From: Paramecium octaurelia
Lineage: Eukaryota > Ciliophora > Oligohymenophorea > Peniculida > Parameciidae
Reading direction: 5' to 3'
Assembly (NCBI GenBank): GCA_905182995.1
Contig: CAJJDP010000064.1
Location: 6,627 to 70,626, forward strand
Length of the DNA stretch: 64,000 nt
A program made the translations under genes and the position numbers. Numbering within the stretch: position 1 is the first letter of the stretch; each line of letters starts with the position of its first letter. Below are positions 11,156 to 23,181 of the stretch, one piece after another. Under the pieces are notes generated by a model. It was given only the letters and a program-made list of their open reading frames with translations, did no database searches and was not told the origin of the DNA.

Positions 11156-12904
11156 ATGAATAAATTAGAAATATTAAATAGTCCTAGATTAACCACTCAA
11201 ACAGAACATATCAAAAAATCATTCTATAGTAGAGATATAAAAAGTGATAAGAATTTTGAATCTTCATCTTATCATCAAAGAACTTAGAAAAATGAGGGGA
11301 CATGTAGTCCATCAAATCATTAAAATGAGTTTATGTTAGAACAAATAAGAAGATTAAAAGATTAGATAAAATTACAATAAAAGGAAATAGAGAGATTATC
11401 ATACATTAATGAATATCTAATCTAAGCAAATCAAACAAAACTAAATATTTTATAATCAGAAAGATAGTTTCATTCTAAAAAGGTGACTATCAAATTAGGT
11501 CATAATAAGACTATGAGTGAAAAGAAGAATTATCTCAGTAAATTTTTAGATGAAACATCTCAACAAAGTCCAAGTGTGAAACGAAGAATATATAGAAATC
11601 CAACATTAGCTCGATTACATTTAGAATAAGAAAGTGAACAGTAGAAAAATGAAAAATAAACTTAGAAGGCTTCTACGTTTTATGATACTTTGCAATAAGA
11701 GGACTGTTTTAGAACAAATGCAATCCTAAATGTCTAGTTGTCCGATGAAGATGCTATGTAATAATACAAACAAGATGGAACTGTATAATTGATGCGAGAA
11801 TTACTGGATAATGAAGATTCATTTGGAGATATAATTTAAAATATGTCAGCATAAAAATTGTCATTTCTTTATGATAAATTCAAGCGAATAATGTCTGATC
11901 ATAATCAATTATTCATTTTAGTATTGAGATTAAAGAAAATTGTGATGGGGGCTCTCTAAATGAATTCATCTATCTTATTAGATGATGCTTTACAAACCAT
12001 AATAGATAAATGTGTTGATTGTTTAGAATGTGACAGAGCATCATGCTTTATAGTTGATCAAAGCAAAAAGGAATTATGGACAAGAGTAGCCAAAGGAACT
12101 TCAGCTACAATCCGTTTATAGGTGGGGCAAGGAATTGCTGGGTTTGTTGCACAATCAAAAACTATTTTAAATATAGAAGATGCTTATAGAGATTAAAGAT
12201 TTAATTCATAATAGGATATCAAAAATAATTATAAGACAAAAACATTATTAGTGTGTCCAATAATGGAAAATGACAAATGTGTTGGAGTGTTGTAATGTGT
12301 TAACAAATAGAGTGGATATTTCACAAAAGATGATGAAGCGTTGCTTCAAATTATGTGCGAATTTTCAAGATCGGTATTAAAAAATGCCATGAATCACGAT
12401 GCTCAAATGTTAATTTAAAATAAATTGAGACACCTTATAAAGACTGGAGTTTTGCTTTAATCAAAATAACATGAAATTCATAAATTTATTTAATAAGCCT
12501 AGGAGAGATTAAGATCACTAATGAATGTAGATTTTGCAAAAATAGTTTATAATGATATCCAAGCCAATAAAGTTGTGCATCTTAATAAAGAGGGAAAACT
12601 GGATGAAAGTGACAACACGCTTGGTATTATGGGGAATTGCATTCACAGTCAATCAATCATTGCTATAAGTAATTGCTATATCAACCCTCTATTCAATCCT
12701 AATATTGATATTGAAACTAGTATGCCAATTATCTGCATGCCACTCAAATATAATAATCAAATCATTGGAGCACTCTAAGTTGTTAATGTAAAAGGAATAG
12801 GAGGAAGTGATTCTAAAGTTAACTCTATAGATTTAGAAATGCTAGAATTATTTTGTCTTTAAACTTCACAATGTTTAATGTAAATGAAAACCAATTAACA
12901 TTGA
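11156..12904 (+). CDS. GAF-domain protein
   Basis: An intronless 582-residue protein. The first 250 residues are charged and low in complexity. At about residues 275-420 is a GAF domain (CLECDRASCFIVDQ ... VGQGIAGFVAQSKTILNIED ... VCPIMENDKCVGVLQCVNK ... FTKDDEALL), the ligand-binding fold of cyclic-nucleotide phosphodiesterases, some cyclases and kinases. A second, weaker GAF-like block follows at about 460-560, with the stretch MPIICMPLKYNNQIIGALQ. No catalytic domain (phosphodiesterase, cyclase or kinase) comes after it; the stop follows about 25 residues later. So it is either a stand-alone sensor or regulatory protein, perhaps binding cyclic nucleotides. The ligand is not decidable here. 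Confidence 0.8.
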
Positions 12905-13405
12905 ATATACATATTTATTAATTGAATATATATATTTTATTTTATTTCATCCATCGAAATACAGAAAATGATTAAAGCAAGTTTCATACACATACAGAAA
13001 GAATTTATTTAGCCTAAACTAATTTAAATTCTTAGATTCTTAGTGACTATTAAGATGAATAATTTAATTATAATTACAATTAAATATTGATAATAAAATC
13101 AAAGTACATGTAATTTTTAACTATACTATAGATTAAGGAAATCTAAGATTGAATTTGGTTTTATTACTTAAAATGATTGATGATGCCTGTTGAGTGATGA
13201 ACATTAGAAAATAATTTCAGAATTTTCAATCATATTCTATTTTAGATTTTCCTTTTGCCCACTTCTATTAGAATAATTTTCGAAATGCCAGAAAGATATA
13301 TGTTTCCTTGCTCCATTGTGTTCATGATATGGACTTAAATATAAAAAACTGAAACCATAAGAAGAAAATCAAATATAAGATTATAATTTAATAAAATTAA
13401 TTATT
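12905..13405. other. Intergenic spacer with a weak open frame
   Basis: There is no supported gene. On the minus strand 13099-13357 is open for about 85 codons and reads like protein (it contains HISFWHFENYSNRSGQKENL), but it lacks a start codon and any known domain. It may be a gene relic or chance. Confidence 0.4.
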
Positions 13406-16400
13406 TCAGTTATTAGACAGAAGTGGTTTATTGAATTAAAAATTCTATTTTTATTTATCCATTAATTATTTATTTGAACAAAGTGCATTAGATTATAGTT
13501 GTGTATCCTAAATTATTTTATTCAATTCATTTGTTTCTTTATTATCTTCATCAAATAATATATCTTTGTTTTTTTAATAAAATTCTTGAAAAGCAATCTG
13601 AATTTCAGTAAGGCTAAGAGGTTTGTTTAATTGTTAGACTAATTTTTTCAAATCTTCCAATCTTGCATTCTTTCTATCCACTTTTTAAATCATCCCTTTA
13701 ACATTTTCAATATCTTGATTTATTTAATTTTCTTCTCTATCTTCATTAAATTTTTCAGTCTTTAAATACTTCTTAATCTCTTTGTAATAATATGATACGC
13801 ATAAATAAAATCCTAAATAAGCAGGTTAAAAACTTAAATAAGGAAGTTTAGATTTGAAACAAAAAGCAGCATTTTTAAAGAAGTCACAATAATGTTACAT
13901 TTCTTTAGGTTGGGATTGTTTTTAAAAAAAATTATTTGACGGTGATTATGGAGTAACTTTGTTAAAATCCTACATAGTATTAGGTAAGGAATGTGAAATT
14001 GTAGCTCTAGTTAAAGGAACTTAATTATTTGCACTAGGAGATTAAATAAAAGGCTATTAAGGAACAGGGATAGAAAAAGTCTTCTAATTTGACATAATCT
14101 GATTATTATTTAATTATTGCTAAAAAGGTTATGGTTTCTAAAATTCGTTATGAGTTTGACGTTGTGCTTGCGCGTATAATTATTGTGTATTAAGTCTTGC
14201 ACTCGTATTTGAACCTTAACTTTTCAATTCAAAAGGAATAGGTTTATTGGGATTAGTAGTAGGCTCTAGAAGGGATTTAGCCTTTTCTTATTAACTAATA
14301 GGATTAAAAGTGATTTAAGGATTTTTTTAAAAGTTGGGCTGATTTTATTAGGGTTGTTAGGAGGATGTTGGAAGTGTAGTTGTTCTCAATGATGGTTTCA
14401 ATGCTGTGATATCTGTTGAAAATTTATTAACCGTTGGTGGTTAATTAAGAACCTATTATTAACTTTATGGGATATTATTTATTTATGGGATATTATTTAT
14501 TTATGGGATATTATTTATTTATGGAATATTATTTATTTATGGAATATTATTTATTTTTGGAGTTGTTTATTGTATTTATTATTAATTATTGGTTTATAAA
14601 AAGTTCTATGGAGGTTGTCCTATTTGCTATTATTAAAATGATTATTATTATTACTGCTATTAAAATTATTATTACTACTTCTATTAAAATTATTATTACT
14701 ACTATTATTATGATTATTATTATTATTAAAAATTCTATAATTGCTATAAAGGTTTTTAAATTTGCTATAGCTATTAAGTTAGATATTCTTATTATTACTA
14801 TTAAGGTTAGAAGCTTTACTATTGTTGAGGCTATTAATATTGGTTTTATTATGATGCTTATTAGGAAGGCATCTGTATCTGTTAAAATTGCTATTGTTGC
14901 TACTAAAATTGTAATTATTCCGGATATTACTATTACAATTGCTAGTATTGTTATTGTTGCTATTAATATTATTATTATTGATATTAAACTTGTTATTACT
15001 ACTATTATTACTATGGTTATTATTATTATAGATTTTGGGATTCTTAATCTTAATTAGAATTAATTATGGAGACAATTTTAATTTTAGGTTACATTATGTC
15101 TTTTAAAGATTAATTTAATGTTACCCAATCGATTCTTTCATCTTAATCAAACTTTAACATCTTATCTATTAATTATAAGAAATTATTGGAAAACTAATTT
15201 AAATCATGTAATTACTTGTTTGTATGGTTTTTTGCATTATATTGGGGTTGTTTTCATATTCTTTAAAATTCGCTATAAATCTTCTATACTGTTTGGCTAA
15301 GAGTGAAAATAGTTGTCCCCTTCATAAACAAGTTAATGTAACATTACTCCCAACTAGCGATAAATAAGAAGAATACTGAGAACATATCACATTTATTATT
15401 ATAGTTTTGAGAGAAGATGATTTCTGGGGCAGTGTAAATTGGCGTTCCTGCAAAAGTGGTGGTCATCTCTTTGGGTTGCTAGAGGACCTTACCAACTCCA
15501 AAGTCAATAATCTAATTGATAGAAGATGTATACTTTGAGAGTAGGCTTATTGGTTTGTTTATTATATTTTAGTAAAATATTTTGAGGTTTTAGATCTCTA
15601 TGAATAATATTGAATTTAAGTATATGAAGGTAGCCAGTGACAATCTACTATAAAATATCGAAGACTTCCTATTGTGATAATTTAAAGGATTTCTCTCTGA
15701 AATATTCCTCAATGTTTTTATCACATTTCTCCATGATTAAATATGTGAATGGTCGATCCTCTTTAATGTCTTCAATCTTTATAATATTTTCACAATATGG
15801 ATTTTCCTTGATTATTTTATAAGCTTCTAATTCTCTTTGTCCTTCAATGTTATTGGAATCTATTTATTTAGTGCAATATTCTGTATTCTTATTTAGCAAA
15901 TCATAAGTTAAATAAGTGCATCCTTGATTTCCTCTGCCTAAACATTTTTAGAAATCTATGTAATATTATCTAGTGTTATTTTAGCTTTAGAAAGCCAAGA
16001 AGTTGGGTTATAATACTTGCATGTTAGCCAAATCAAACCATCTAATCCTATCCTTTGGATCATACACTATCATTTTCTCTAATAATTGTTTGAAGGCTTA
16101 ATCTATTGATTGATCTGGGACTCTGAATTTGTTATATTAGAGTTGTTAATTAAATTTATAAAGTTCATTCTATGTAATGGGGTTAATGTGGTATTAATTC
16201 TTAAAGCACATTTAATATAGTATTAATCCTAACTAAATCTATTAAAAAAATAATTACAGAATAAACATCACATTGATCATCATAATCCACATTTTGACTA
16301 ATTTCAGGAGCCTAGTAAAAAGGAGTGCCAATCTGCTCATTCATTTTAGGTTAATTGTAGGAAGCTACTTCAAAATCAGAAATCTATTGTGATAATTTAA

Positions 16401-16811
16401 ATATACTTTAATTATAACATTGTTTGTTTCTAAAACACGCTTGACCAATATAGTTCTTGGGTTCAAATCTCTGTGAACTATTCTCAAATTCTTCAAATGC
16501 AGATATCCTTACACAATTTATCCAATCATATTATAAATTTCTTCTTTAGAAAACCAATAGCTTTATCTTACCTTGAAATATTCTTCCAAAGAATAATCAC
16601 AAGTTTCATTTTATGATGTTATCATATTATTAGCATTTTATGAAAAAGAGATGATTCTTGCAACATTTGTGTGAGGGTTATCATCTAAAGTTGATTTAAT
16701 TACCCTTAAAAGATTCATTCTGTCAATTTAATTGGATTACCCCTAAGTTTGCATTACGTACTCTTATTCATTTTAAACTTAGGCTTGATTATAATAGAAA
16801 TTTTGGATCAT
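13406..16811 (-). CDS. Tandem double protein kinase with polyGln region
   Basis: A 1096-residue protein with five introns (16384-16406, 16233-16257, 15512-15533, 15354-15376, 15194-15215). The first kinase unit (about residues 1-240) lacks a glycine loop and an N-lobe lysine; its loops read HRDLNP instead of HRDLKP and SDFE instead of DFG, so it is probably a pseudokinase. The second unit (about 245-530) is complete: a glycine-rich GRGNQG loop, Lys in YCTKQ, HRDLKPQN, IDFGVG and a GTPIYTAPE activation segment. Then come about 130 residues of glutamine runs written with TAA, TAG and CAA, five copies of INNIPQ, a Ser/Pro/Gln linker, and a C-terminal domain with CDFFKNAAFCF and PAYLGFYLCV (possible membrane contact) and a coiled coil. 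Ser/Thr kinase activity is expected; substrates are unknown. Confidence 0.82.
14464..14556. repeat. 18-nt tandem repeat coding INNIPQ
   Basis: About five tandem copies of an 18-nt unit (on the plus strand TTATGGGATATTATTTAT, with one or two base changes in the last copies). On the minus strand it lies inside the double-kinase gene and codes for repeated INNIPQ. The unit keeps the reading frame, so copy number can change without breaking the protein. Confidence 0.85.
14590..15045. repeat. Imperfect TAA/TAG trinucleotide tract (polyGln)
   Basis: A long AT-rich triplet tract inside the double-kinase gene. Read in the frame shared by the kinase domain upstream and the conserved C-terminus downstream it gives mostly Gln from mixed TAA, TAG and CAA codons, broken by Phe, Pro, Ser and Tyr. 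In another frame the same DNA would give Asn. The plus-strand open frame here is a shadow. Confidence 0.8.
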
Positions 16812-16986
16812 GTTGATTTTAATAATAATGATTTTAATAGAAATTCATTGAATTTTATAACCTTGAAATCATTATTGAACATGAAATTCTTAAGACATAA
16901 TTATTAGGGGTAACTAAATAAGAAAAGTTAAGTAATTTAAGAATATAAATCACACTATAAAGTAATTTTATCAAAATATATTAATC

Positions 16987-19287
16987 TCATTAAAAATCTG
17001 AAGATTAAGATTTCACTCTTTACATTATGTAAGGTGAGTTGTTTTCTTTGATGGTTTCGTTTGAATTTAATTCACAAATCTTATACAAGGCTTCTTGTAT
17101 TGATTTTATAAAGACAGGTTTAATCACAACATGGATCATTCCTGCTTCAAAGCATTTTAAATGAGATTCATAGTCCTCATGAGCAGTACATCCTATTATG
17201 GGAATATACGTAACAGAATTGGTGACAATCAATTTTTCTAATTGTGTTGTTGTTTCTATTCCATTCATTACTGGCATGTCTATATCCATCATTATCATAT
17301 AAATTTAATCATGATATTGCAGAACTAAATCTATACACTATTAACCGTTGAAAGCTTTCAAAAATTTATTGAAACCGATATTTTTCAACATCAAACATAA
17401 GGTTTCATGGTTGAATGGTTCATCATCTACTACTAATACATATTTTTCTGTTTATTGAAGTTATTAAATTGCTGAATCCGCTGAATGTATTTTTGAGCTT
17501 GTTTTCTAGCATTACTAATAATCTATTGGCTTTTTTAATGACTTCAATTTTTGTCTTTGATGAATGTATTTATGTTTATTATCTTTAATTTATAAAATAC
17601 TAGGAATCTATGCAATTGGTTCAATATCTATGGTTTCTGTCTATTACAAGGATGCAAATGAGTTGTAAGATTTAAAATTAAATTATCTTTGTGATAATTG
17701 TTTGAATTTCGATATTCTTGGACTTTACTAAAAGCTTATTTTATTCAAACTTCTTAGAGATTTCTATTTATTTAAACTGTTATTTTTTGATCTGCCGAGT
17801 GAACTTTCAGATTGTAAATCCAAAGTATCACTAATTGAAAAAGTAAAGAGTAGTTAATTATTCTGCTGAATTCTCAATTATAATCTACTATTGTCTCCAC
17901 TTAGCAATTTGATTAATTTATTCACTAGATATAAATTGATACCTGAGTTGATCCTATTATCAGCACATAATAATTTATTAGATTTGTTTGTTGTTGCACA
18001 GTGATCTAATTATTTTAATTAATCTGTTAATTGTTATATTTACTCTTCATTTATTCCTGATCCATTTTCTATTATAGTAAAATAGGTAATTTTATTCAAT
18101 TAATCCAATTTAATTTCCAAACTGATACATCCCCCTTCTTCTGTATATCTATATGAAGTATTCAATATGTTTAGTAAGACACGAATCAATTTATTGGAGT
18201 CGGTATATATAAACCAATATTTTGAATCCAATTTATCAAATATCTCATCATTAATTTTAAATTGAACATCTATCTTCTTAATTTTACATTAATTTTCTAT
18301 TAGATCATATAATTCAGATAGTAAGGATTATAAATTTATTTTGTTGCTCATAATAGTTAATTATTCAACCTCACAAGATAAGTAATCAAGGATATCTTAG
18401 ACTAAGTATAATTACAATCTACAATTTAATAAAGCTGGTTATAAGTATGACTATTTCACTTGTTCCATGATGTTTTAATCTTCATTGGCTGTGATTAAAT
18501 GACCAATAGCTCCATTTAAAGGAGTTTTCAATTTATGATTAAAAATATTAATTAGATTCTATTTATATTTTGAAATCTTGTGATTTTACCAGTTTGTAAA
18601 TCCATCCTCAACTTTGATATAATATAAAAGATAGAAAGTATCTTTTTATAAATACTTAACTTGATATAACACTTTTTAATTATTATACTGTTCATTAAGA
18701 ACAGCCAAAGCATAATATTATCGATTATTCTTTAGAAATAGCAATAATTCCTTTGAAGATTTAAATATCATTTTGTTTTACTAGTTTTATTGATTAGAAT
18801 CCAGTGGTTAAAAATCATCGTTATTTAGGTAAAGCTTATAAAAGAGTTCTTATTCTTCAGTACACAAACGTATTTGATCTGACTTTGGGGAATTTAAAAC
18901 ATTTTTTGAAGGAGATTATCTGTTTACAATTAAGGAGTTCTTTTAATTGAAGGCAATATTTTTGTAATTTCGATCAAATAATTAAAGAATGCAGTCTTAT
19001 TTAAAATGTTTTATTAAAAGACGAATACATTGATTAAAAGGTTTTTATTCGACATAAAAGGAAAAGCCTTCGTATATAAAAATTACTATTAATTCAATGC
19101 ACTGATGTTCTTTAGCTTTTAGAGTCAATTTCCATAGTGAATCGACATAGTTGAATGCGATTTGAATTGAAAATAAAGAAAGAAAAATTAATTTTTAAGA
19201 GCCAATCTTTTTAAAAAGATATAATACTGGCCATGTAGAGGTTGGTCCATATAAGATAATCTCCTTTCCATAATATAAAGTAATCAT
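16987..19287 (-). CDS. Hybrid histidine kinase with receiver domain
   Basis: An intronless 766-residue two-component sensor. The N-terminus has hydrophobic segments (for example LIFLSLFSIQIAF) that suggest membrane anchoring. At about residue 251 the phosphoacceptor His lies in FNHKLKTPLNG, the H-box. The ATPase part shows an N-box (LIRVLLNILNTSYRYTEEGG), a changed G1 box (ENGSGI for DTGIGI) and a weak G2 box (SGINLYL). A receiver domain follows with the acidic pair VVDDEP, phosphoacceptor Asp at about residue 668 in MDIDMPVMNG, and the conserved Lys in IKPV. In such proteins phosphate passes from His to Asp. The partner and signal are unknown. The start used gives one uninterrupted frame; an exon further upstream cannot be excluded. 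Confidence 0.88.
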
Positions 19288-19504
19288 AATGCTGGATAGC
19301 TATTTCTTTTTCAGTAATAACATACTTACTAAGATCAAATCATAATTATACCAATATTAGATAAAACTAATAGACTGGAAAGGATAACTTTAATTTATGA
19401 AAATTTCTGAAATGTATAGGCAAAATCAATAATGGATAATAGTGCTAGAGTAATTCTAACTCTTTTTTCCTTGGAAATATGCATTTAATAAATAAATTTA
19501 TATA

Positions 19505-21294
19505 ATGTCGACCTTTACGTTGTATGAAGATTATACTCCTCCTTCTTGGTCAATGAGGCCTAAGCTCCCATTCTATTTAGAAGTATTGAAGAATGGAGTA
19601 TTAATTTAACAGAAGAAAATTGACAATGTATTTACCACATTATCTTAATTAGAAAGCAATGTATTTGATAGGGAAGAATGAAAAAATATGCGATATCGTA
19701 TTGGATAATCCTACAATAAGTAGAAAGCATGCAGTATTGCAATCAAAGAATACAAATGAATTTTATGTATATGATTTGGGGAGCACTCATGGAACATTTG
19801 TCAATAATGTTAGAATTCCAACCAAATTATTCCATAAACTAAAACCATATGATCAATTGAAATTCGGATAAAGTATAAGAGTGTATATTTTGAGATGTGA
19901 GGACTTAGAAAAAGAAGTAAATTATTAAATACATAAAATAGGATGCAAATGTACAAGAATAGGAATTACAAAAGAAATTAGATAAAAGAAATGCCAAAAG
20001 AGAATTTAAAACAGTAAAGGAACATTATTTGAATCTGTTGTATTAAAATCCATTGTACAGACATATGAAACCTAGAGTATAAATTTAATTTATTAAAAAA
20101 TAGAAGAAAGAAGAATCAGAGATCGAAGGTATAGATTGGGGAATAGATGATGAACAAGAAGTCTACAGATATCATTAGGAATAGGAGTATCCATTAGAGC
20201 CAGAATTATTGCTTTAATTACCTGGATTATCGGAATAATTGATAGATAAAATCAATAAATATAGTGAAAAGTTATCAACCTATCGTTAATAATAAGAAGA
20301 GTTGGATAATTTGATTGTGAAAGAGAGAAAGAATTTTGGTTTGGATGAATAATCAGGCAGAAATAAATGTGATCTAGAAACCAAAGTCTAGGAATTGGGA
20401 TCTGAATTGGAAAGTTTAGAAGTTGGGTTGAAATTTGTGTTGTTTGGGGATAGGGTTTAGAAGATTAACAAATTTGAATAGTAGGCTGAAGTGAGTTCAG
20501 AAGAAGAAGATGAATTCTATGATAACACTTTGAAGAAAAAAGTAAATACCCAAGAAGTTTAATAAGTAAATAACGAAATTAAAGTAGAAAAAACTACTGA
20601 ATCATATTAACAACTCAAAAAAAGATTAGAGTAATTAATTGAGGAGAGAGATCTCTTAAATAATGAATTATTAAGTATTTAAAGGAATGAAGAAAAAGAA
20701 ATTGATGAAGAAGATGAATTAGATAATTATATGAAATAAACAGCCATCACTATTGCATAATAAGAAAGACCTAAATTATTGGATAAATTGAAATCTGTTA
20801 TTGATAATATAACTAAAGTCTCGGAACAATTGAAATTTGTTAAGCCGGATATCAAATTGTCATTTTTCAATGATGAAGAAGAGGAAAATCCTGCTGAAAC
20901 TGAAAATAACACTCAAGTTCAACCAAATCAAAATAGATAATCAAATGATCAAGTCAAATCTAGTAGTACTACTACTTTTGACCAATTGAAAAAGTTAAAA
21001 GAACAGGCAGAGAAGGAATAGGAGGAAGAAGAAGATGAAGAGATGATCTTAGAAAAGGCTAGGAAATTCTTTGAGAAAGAAGCAGAAAAGGAAAGTCAAA
21101 GAGATAAGTAAAAGCTTAAACAACTTAAAGAATAATAAAAGGTTTAAGAAATTTTGCAATAATATGATCAAGAATAATAAGAGTTGATATAATAGCAATA
21201 GAAATAGGCACCAAAACCAAAACCACACTCTAGAAATTATAGGGATACTGAAGTTGAAAAGGATGATTATATTGATATAACCAAGTTTTAATGA
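19505..21294 (+). CDS. Kanadaptin-like FHA-domain protein
   Basis: A 579-residue protein with two 25-nt introns (19628-19652, 19917-19941). Residues about 25-125 are an FHA phosphothreonine-binding domain: YLIGKNEKICDIVLDNPTIS, then SRKHAVLQ, DLGSTHGTFVN and LKPYDQLKFG. Downstream the acidic EEDEFYDNT block matches the DEFYDRT signature of kanadaptin (SLC4A1AP), and the rest is a charged coiled coil with many Gln and Glu. Kanadaptin is a mostly nuclear protein linked to splicing complexes; its exact job is poorly known. FHA plus DEFYD makes the assignment fairly firm. The stop lies 2 nt from the stop of the convergent COMM-domain gene, so the 3' UTRs must overlap. Confidence 0.8.
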
Positions 21295-21296
21295 AA

Positions 21297-21913
21297 TCAT
21301 TTATATTATAATTGTAATTAATTCATAACTTTTTATAATTTACCTACAAACTATTCTAGTTCTTCTTTAGTCATCTCAAACCTAATCTTCTTTTTATTGG
21401 CTATATTATCTAATGTTTGCAAATGCAATTCCACTATTATTGTAGGAATCTATGACTTGGCTATTTTATTGGATGATATTGTTAACTATATAGAATTATT
21501 AGAATGTACATTCAAATTCCAATTGTAATCAATTAATACATATTTGGACAATGCAATATGTGTGTATAATGCTTATTTACACATCCCTTTAAAGTTCTCA
21601 GTTATTATTCTGGTGAAGATCTAGTGTTTTTCTGCATCTATTTATGTTTTTAATTTTTCCAATAATCTTTAGACCTGATTTTAATATTGAAGAGTACTTC
21701 TTCTCTGTTTTGATTATTCATTTCCAACAAGTATTCACTAAACTACTGCATAAATTATTGGGCCTCAACAATTAGATTATAATGATTGATCTCAGGAAAT
21801 TGACTCAAATAAGGTAATTTAATTCCATGGACACAGTCAGCCACAAGATCTTCAATGAATTTCTCAAATTAGTTATTATCTGTGAATACACTGAATACCT
21901 ATGGCAAATTCAT
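21297..21913 (-). CDS. COMM-domain protein
   Basis: A 197-residue protein with one 23-nt intron (21675-21697) whose removal joins NNQNREE to VQRLLEKL in frame. The N-terminal part is helical; the last 70 residues fit a COMM domain: a block like KYVLIDYNWNLNVHSNN for the conserved L-x-x-x-DW-x-x-D/N segment, an hydrophobic strand IIVELHLQTL, and a helix FEMTKEELEQFVGKL, the typical COMMD ending. COMMD proteins form a hetero-decamer that joins CCDC22 and CCDC93 in the Commander complex for endosomal recycling. The particular paralogue (COMMD1-10) cannot be told from sequence by eye. It is convergent with the kanadaptin-like gene. Confidence 0.75.
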
Positions 21914-21960
21914 AATAATAATTAATATAAATCAATATATAATTGATTTTTAAAACTTTC

Positions 21961-23067
21961 ATGAGTCAAGAATAATACAAATGGAATGAATTGTTATGGA
22001 AACCGATAGTTCGACCTCCAAGACATCGTTATAACCTTAAAGATCTTGGGAACGAGACATTTAAAGTGCAAGATACAATCACAAGAAGAACAGACTTTGA
22101 AATACATAATAATCGAAACTAGAAATTATAATGTAGGTTAGAATATTCAACCTAATTAGTTTATTTGAGCCTCTGAGAATGCAAGAAAAACCTCATCCTT
22201 GTATGATATACTTACATGGTAATTCCAGTAGTAGAATTGAATCATTCACTATTATTGAATATTTAATCCCTGCAAACATTTCAGTTTGCGGCATAGATTT
22301 GTCTGGTATCTCTAATTAAGTGAATAAGGTTCTGGATTATCGGAAGGTGAATATATCTCCTTGGGATTTCATGAGTCAAAGGATGTTATTTGCTTATATG
22401 ATTACTTGAGAGAAAACAAAGTAATTATTTAATAATATATAAGTTTCATAGGGATATCTCACATCTATAGGATTATGGGGTAGATCAATGGGTTCTGTGA
22501 CAGCCATTTTAGCAGCCAATAATAACTATGAATTTAAAGTATTGGTTTGTGATAGTCCATTCTCTAATTTAACATTATTATGCAAAGAATTAGCAAAGAC
22601 TAATTACAAAATTCCAAACTGTTGCTTTAATTGTTTTTGGTGTTGTGTAAAATCTAAAATTCATTAAGAAGTTAAATTTAACATTGATGAATTGAATATA
22701 GTTCAAATCATATAAGGTAATAGCTAACTAATAATCAGTATTACCCTAGGATGTCCAAATATTATTTTTATCTGCCCAACAAGATGATTTGATAAGAGAG
22801 AGTCATCCTAAATTGTTAATGAAATTATTCCCTGGAGAAAATAAAGAATTGCTCAGTTTTGAAGGCACTCATAATTCAAGAAGACCTGCTAAAATATTGG
22901 AAGAGTCTGTTCGATTCGTATGCAAGGCTTTTGGACAAAAAGCTTGGACTGAAGTTTAGATAACAAACACTACCAAATACTCATAAACTTAACTATCAAA
23001 GTAAATTCCTTTGCTTAGGGGAGACCGAAAAAGTGTACAACCCTACATAGAAAAATGTGATTATTGA
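21961..23067 (+). CDS. Alpha/beta-hydrolase, ABHD17/BEM46-like
   Basis: A 335-residue enzyme with four introns (22137-22159, 22306-22328, 22421-22451, 22717-22738). After a short N-terminal arm come the oxyanion block YLHGNSSSR, the core CGIDLSGSGLSEGEY, the nucleophile elbow LWGRSMGSVTA (catalytic Ser), the acid in LSAQQDDLI and the His in EGTHNSRRP, in the order of the alpha/beta-hydrolase fold. The pattern of a serine hydrolase with a Cys-rich insertion (CCFNCFWCC) suggests membrane association by acylation. ABHD17 members remove palmitate from proteins, but other esterase or peptidase roles are possible. No signal peptide. Confidence 0.82.
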
Positions 23068-23181
23068 AGATTAATTTAAATATATTTAATAATTGATGTT
23101 GAATTAGAGACTTATCATATTAGAATGCTTAATTTGGATATAATAATATTGAGTAACAATTCAATTCTTTGACAAAAATAC

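Noticed and set aside
14467-15057. 196-residue plus-strand open frame over the triplet repeats
   Set aside because: It is the antisense of the polyGln and INNIPQ region of the double-kinase gene, and is low-complexity Ile/Thr.
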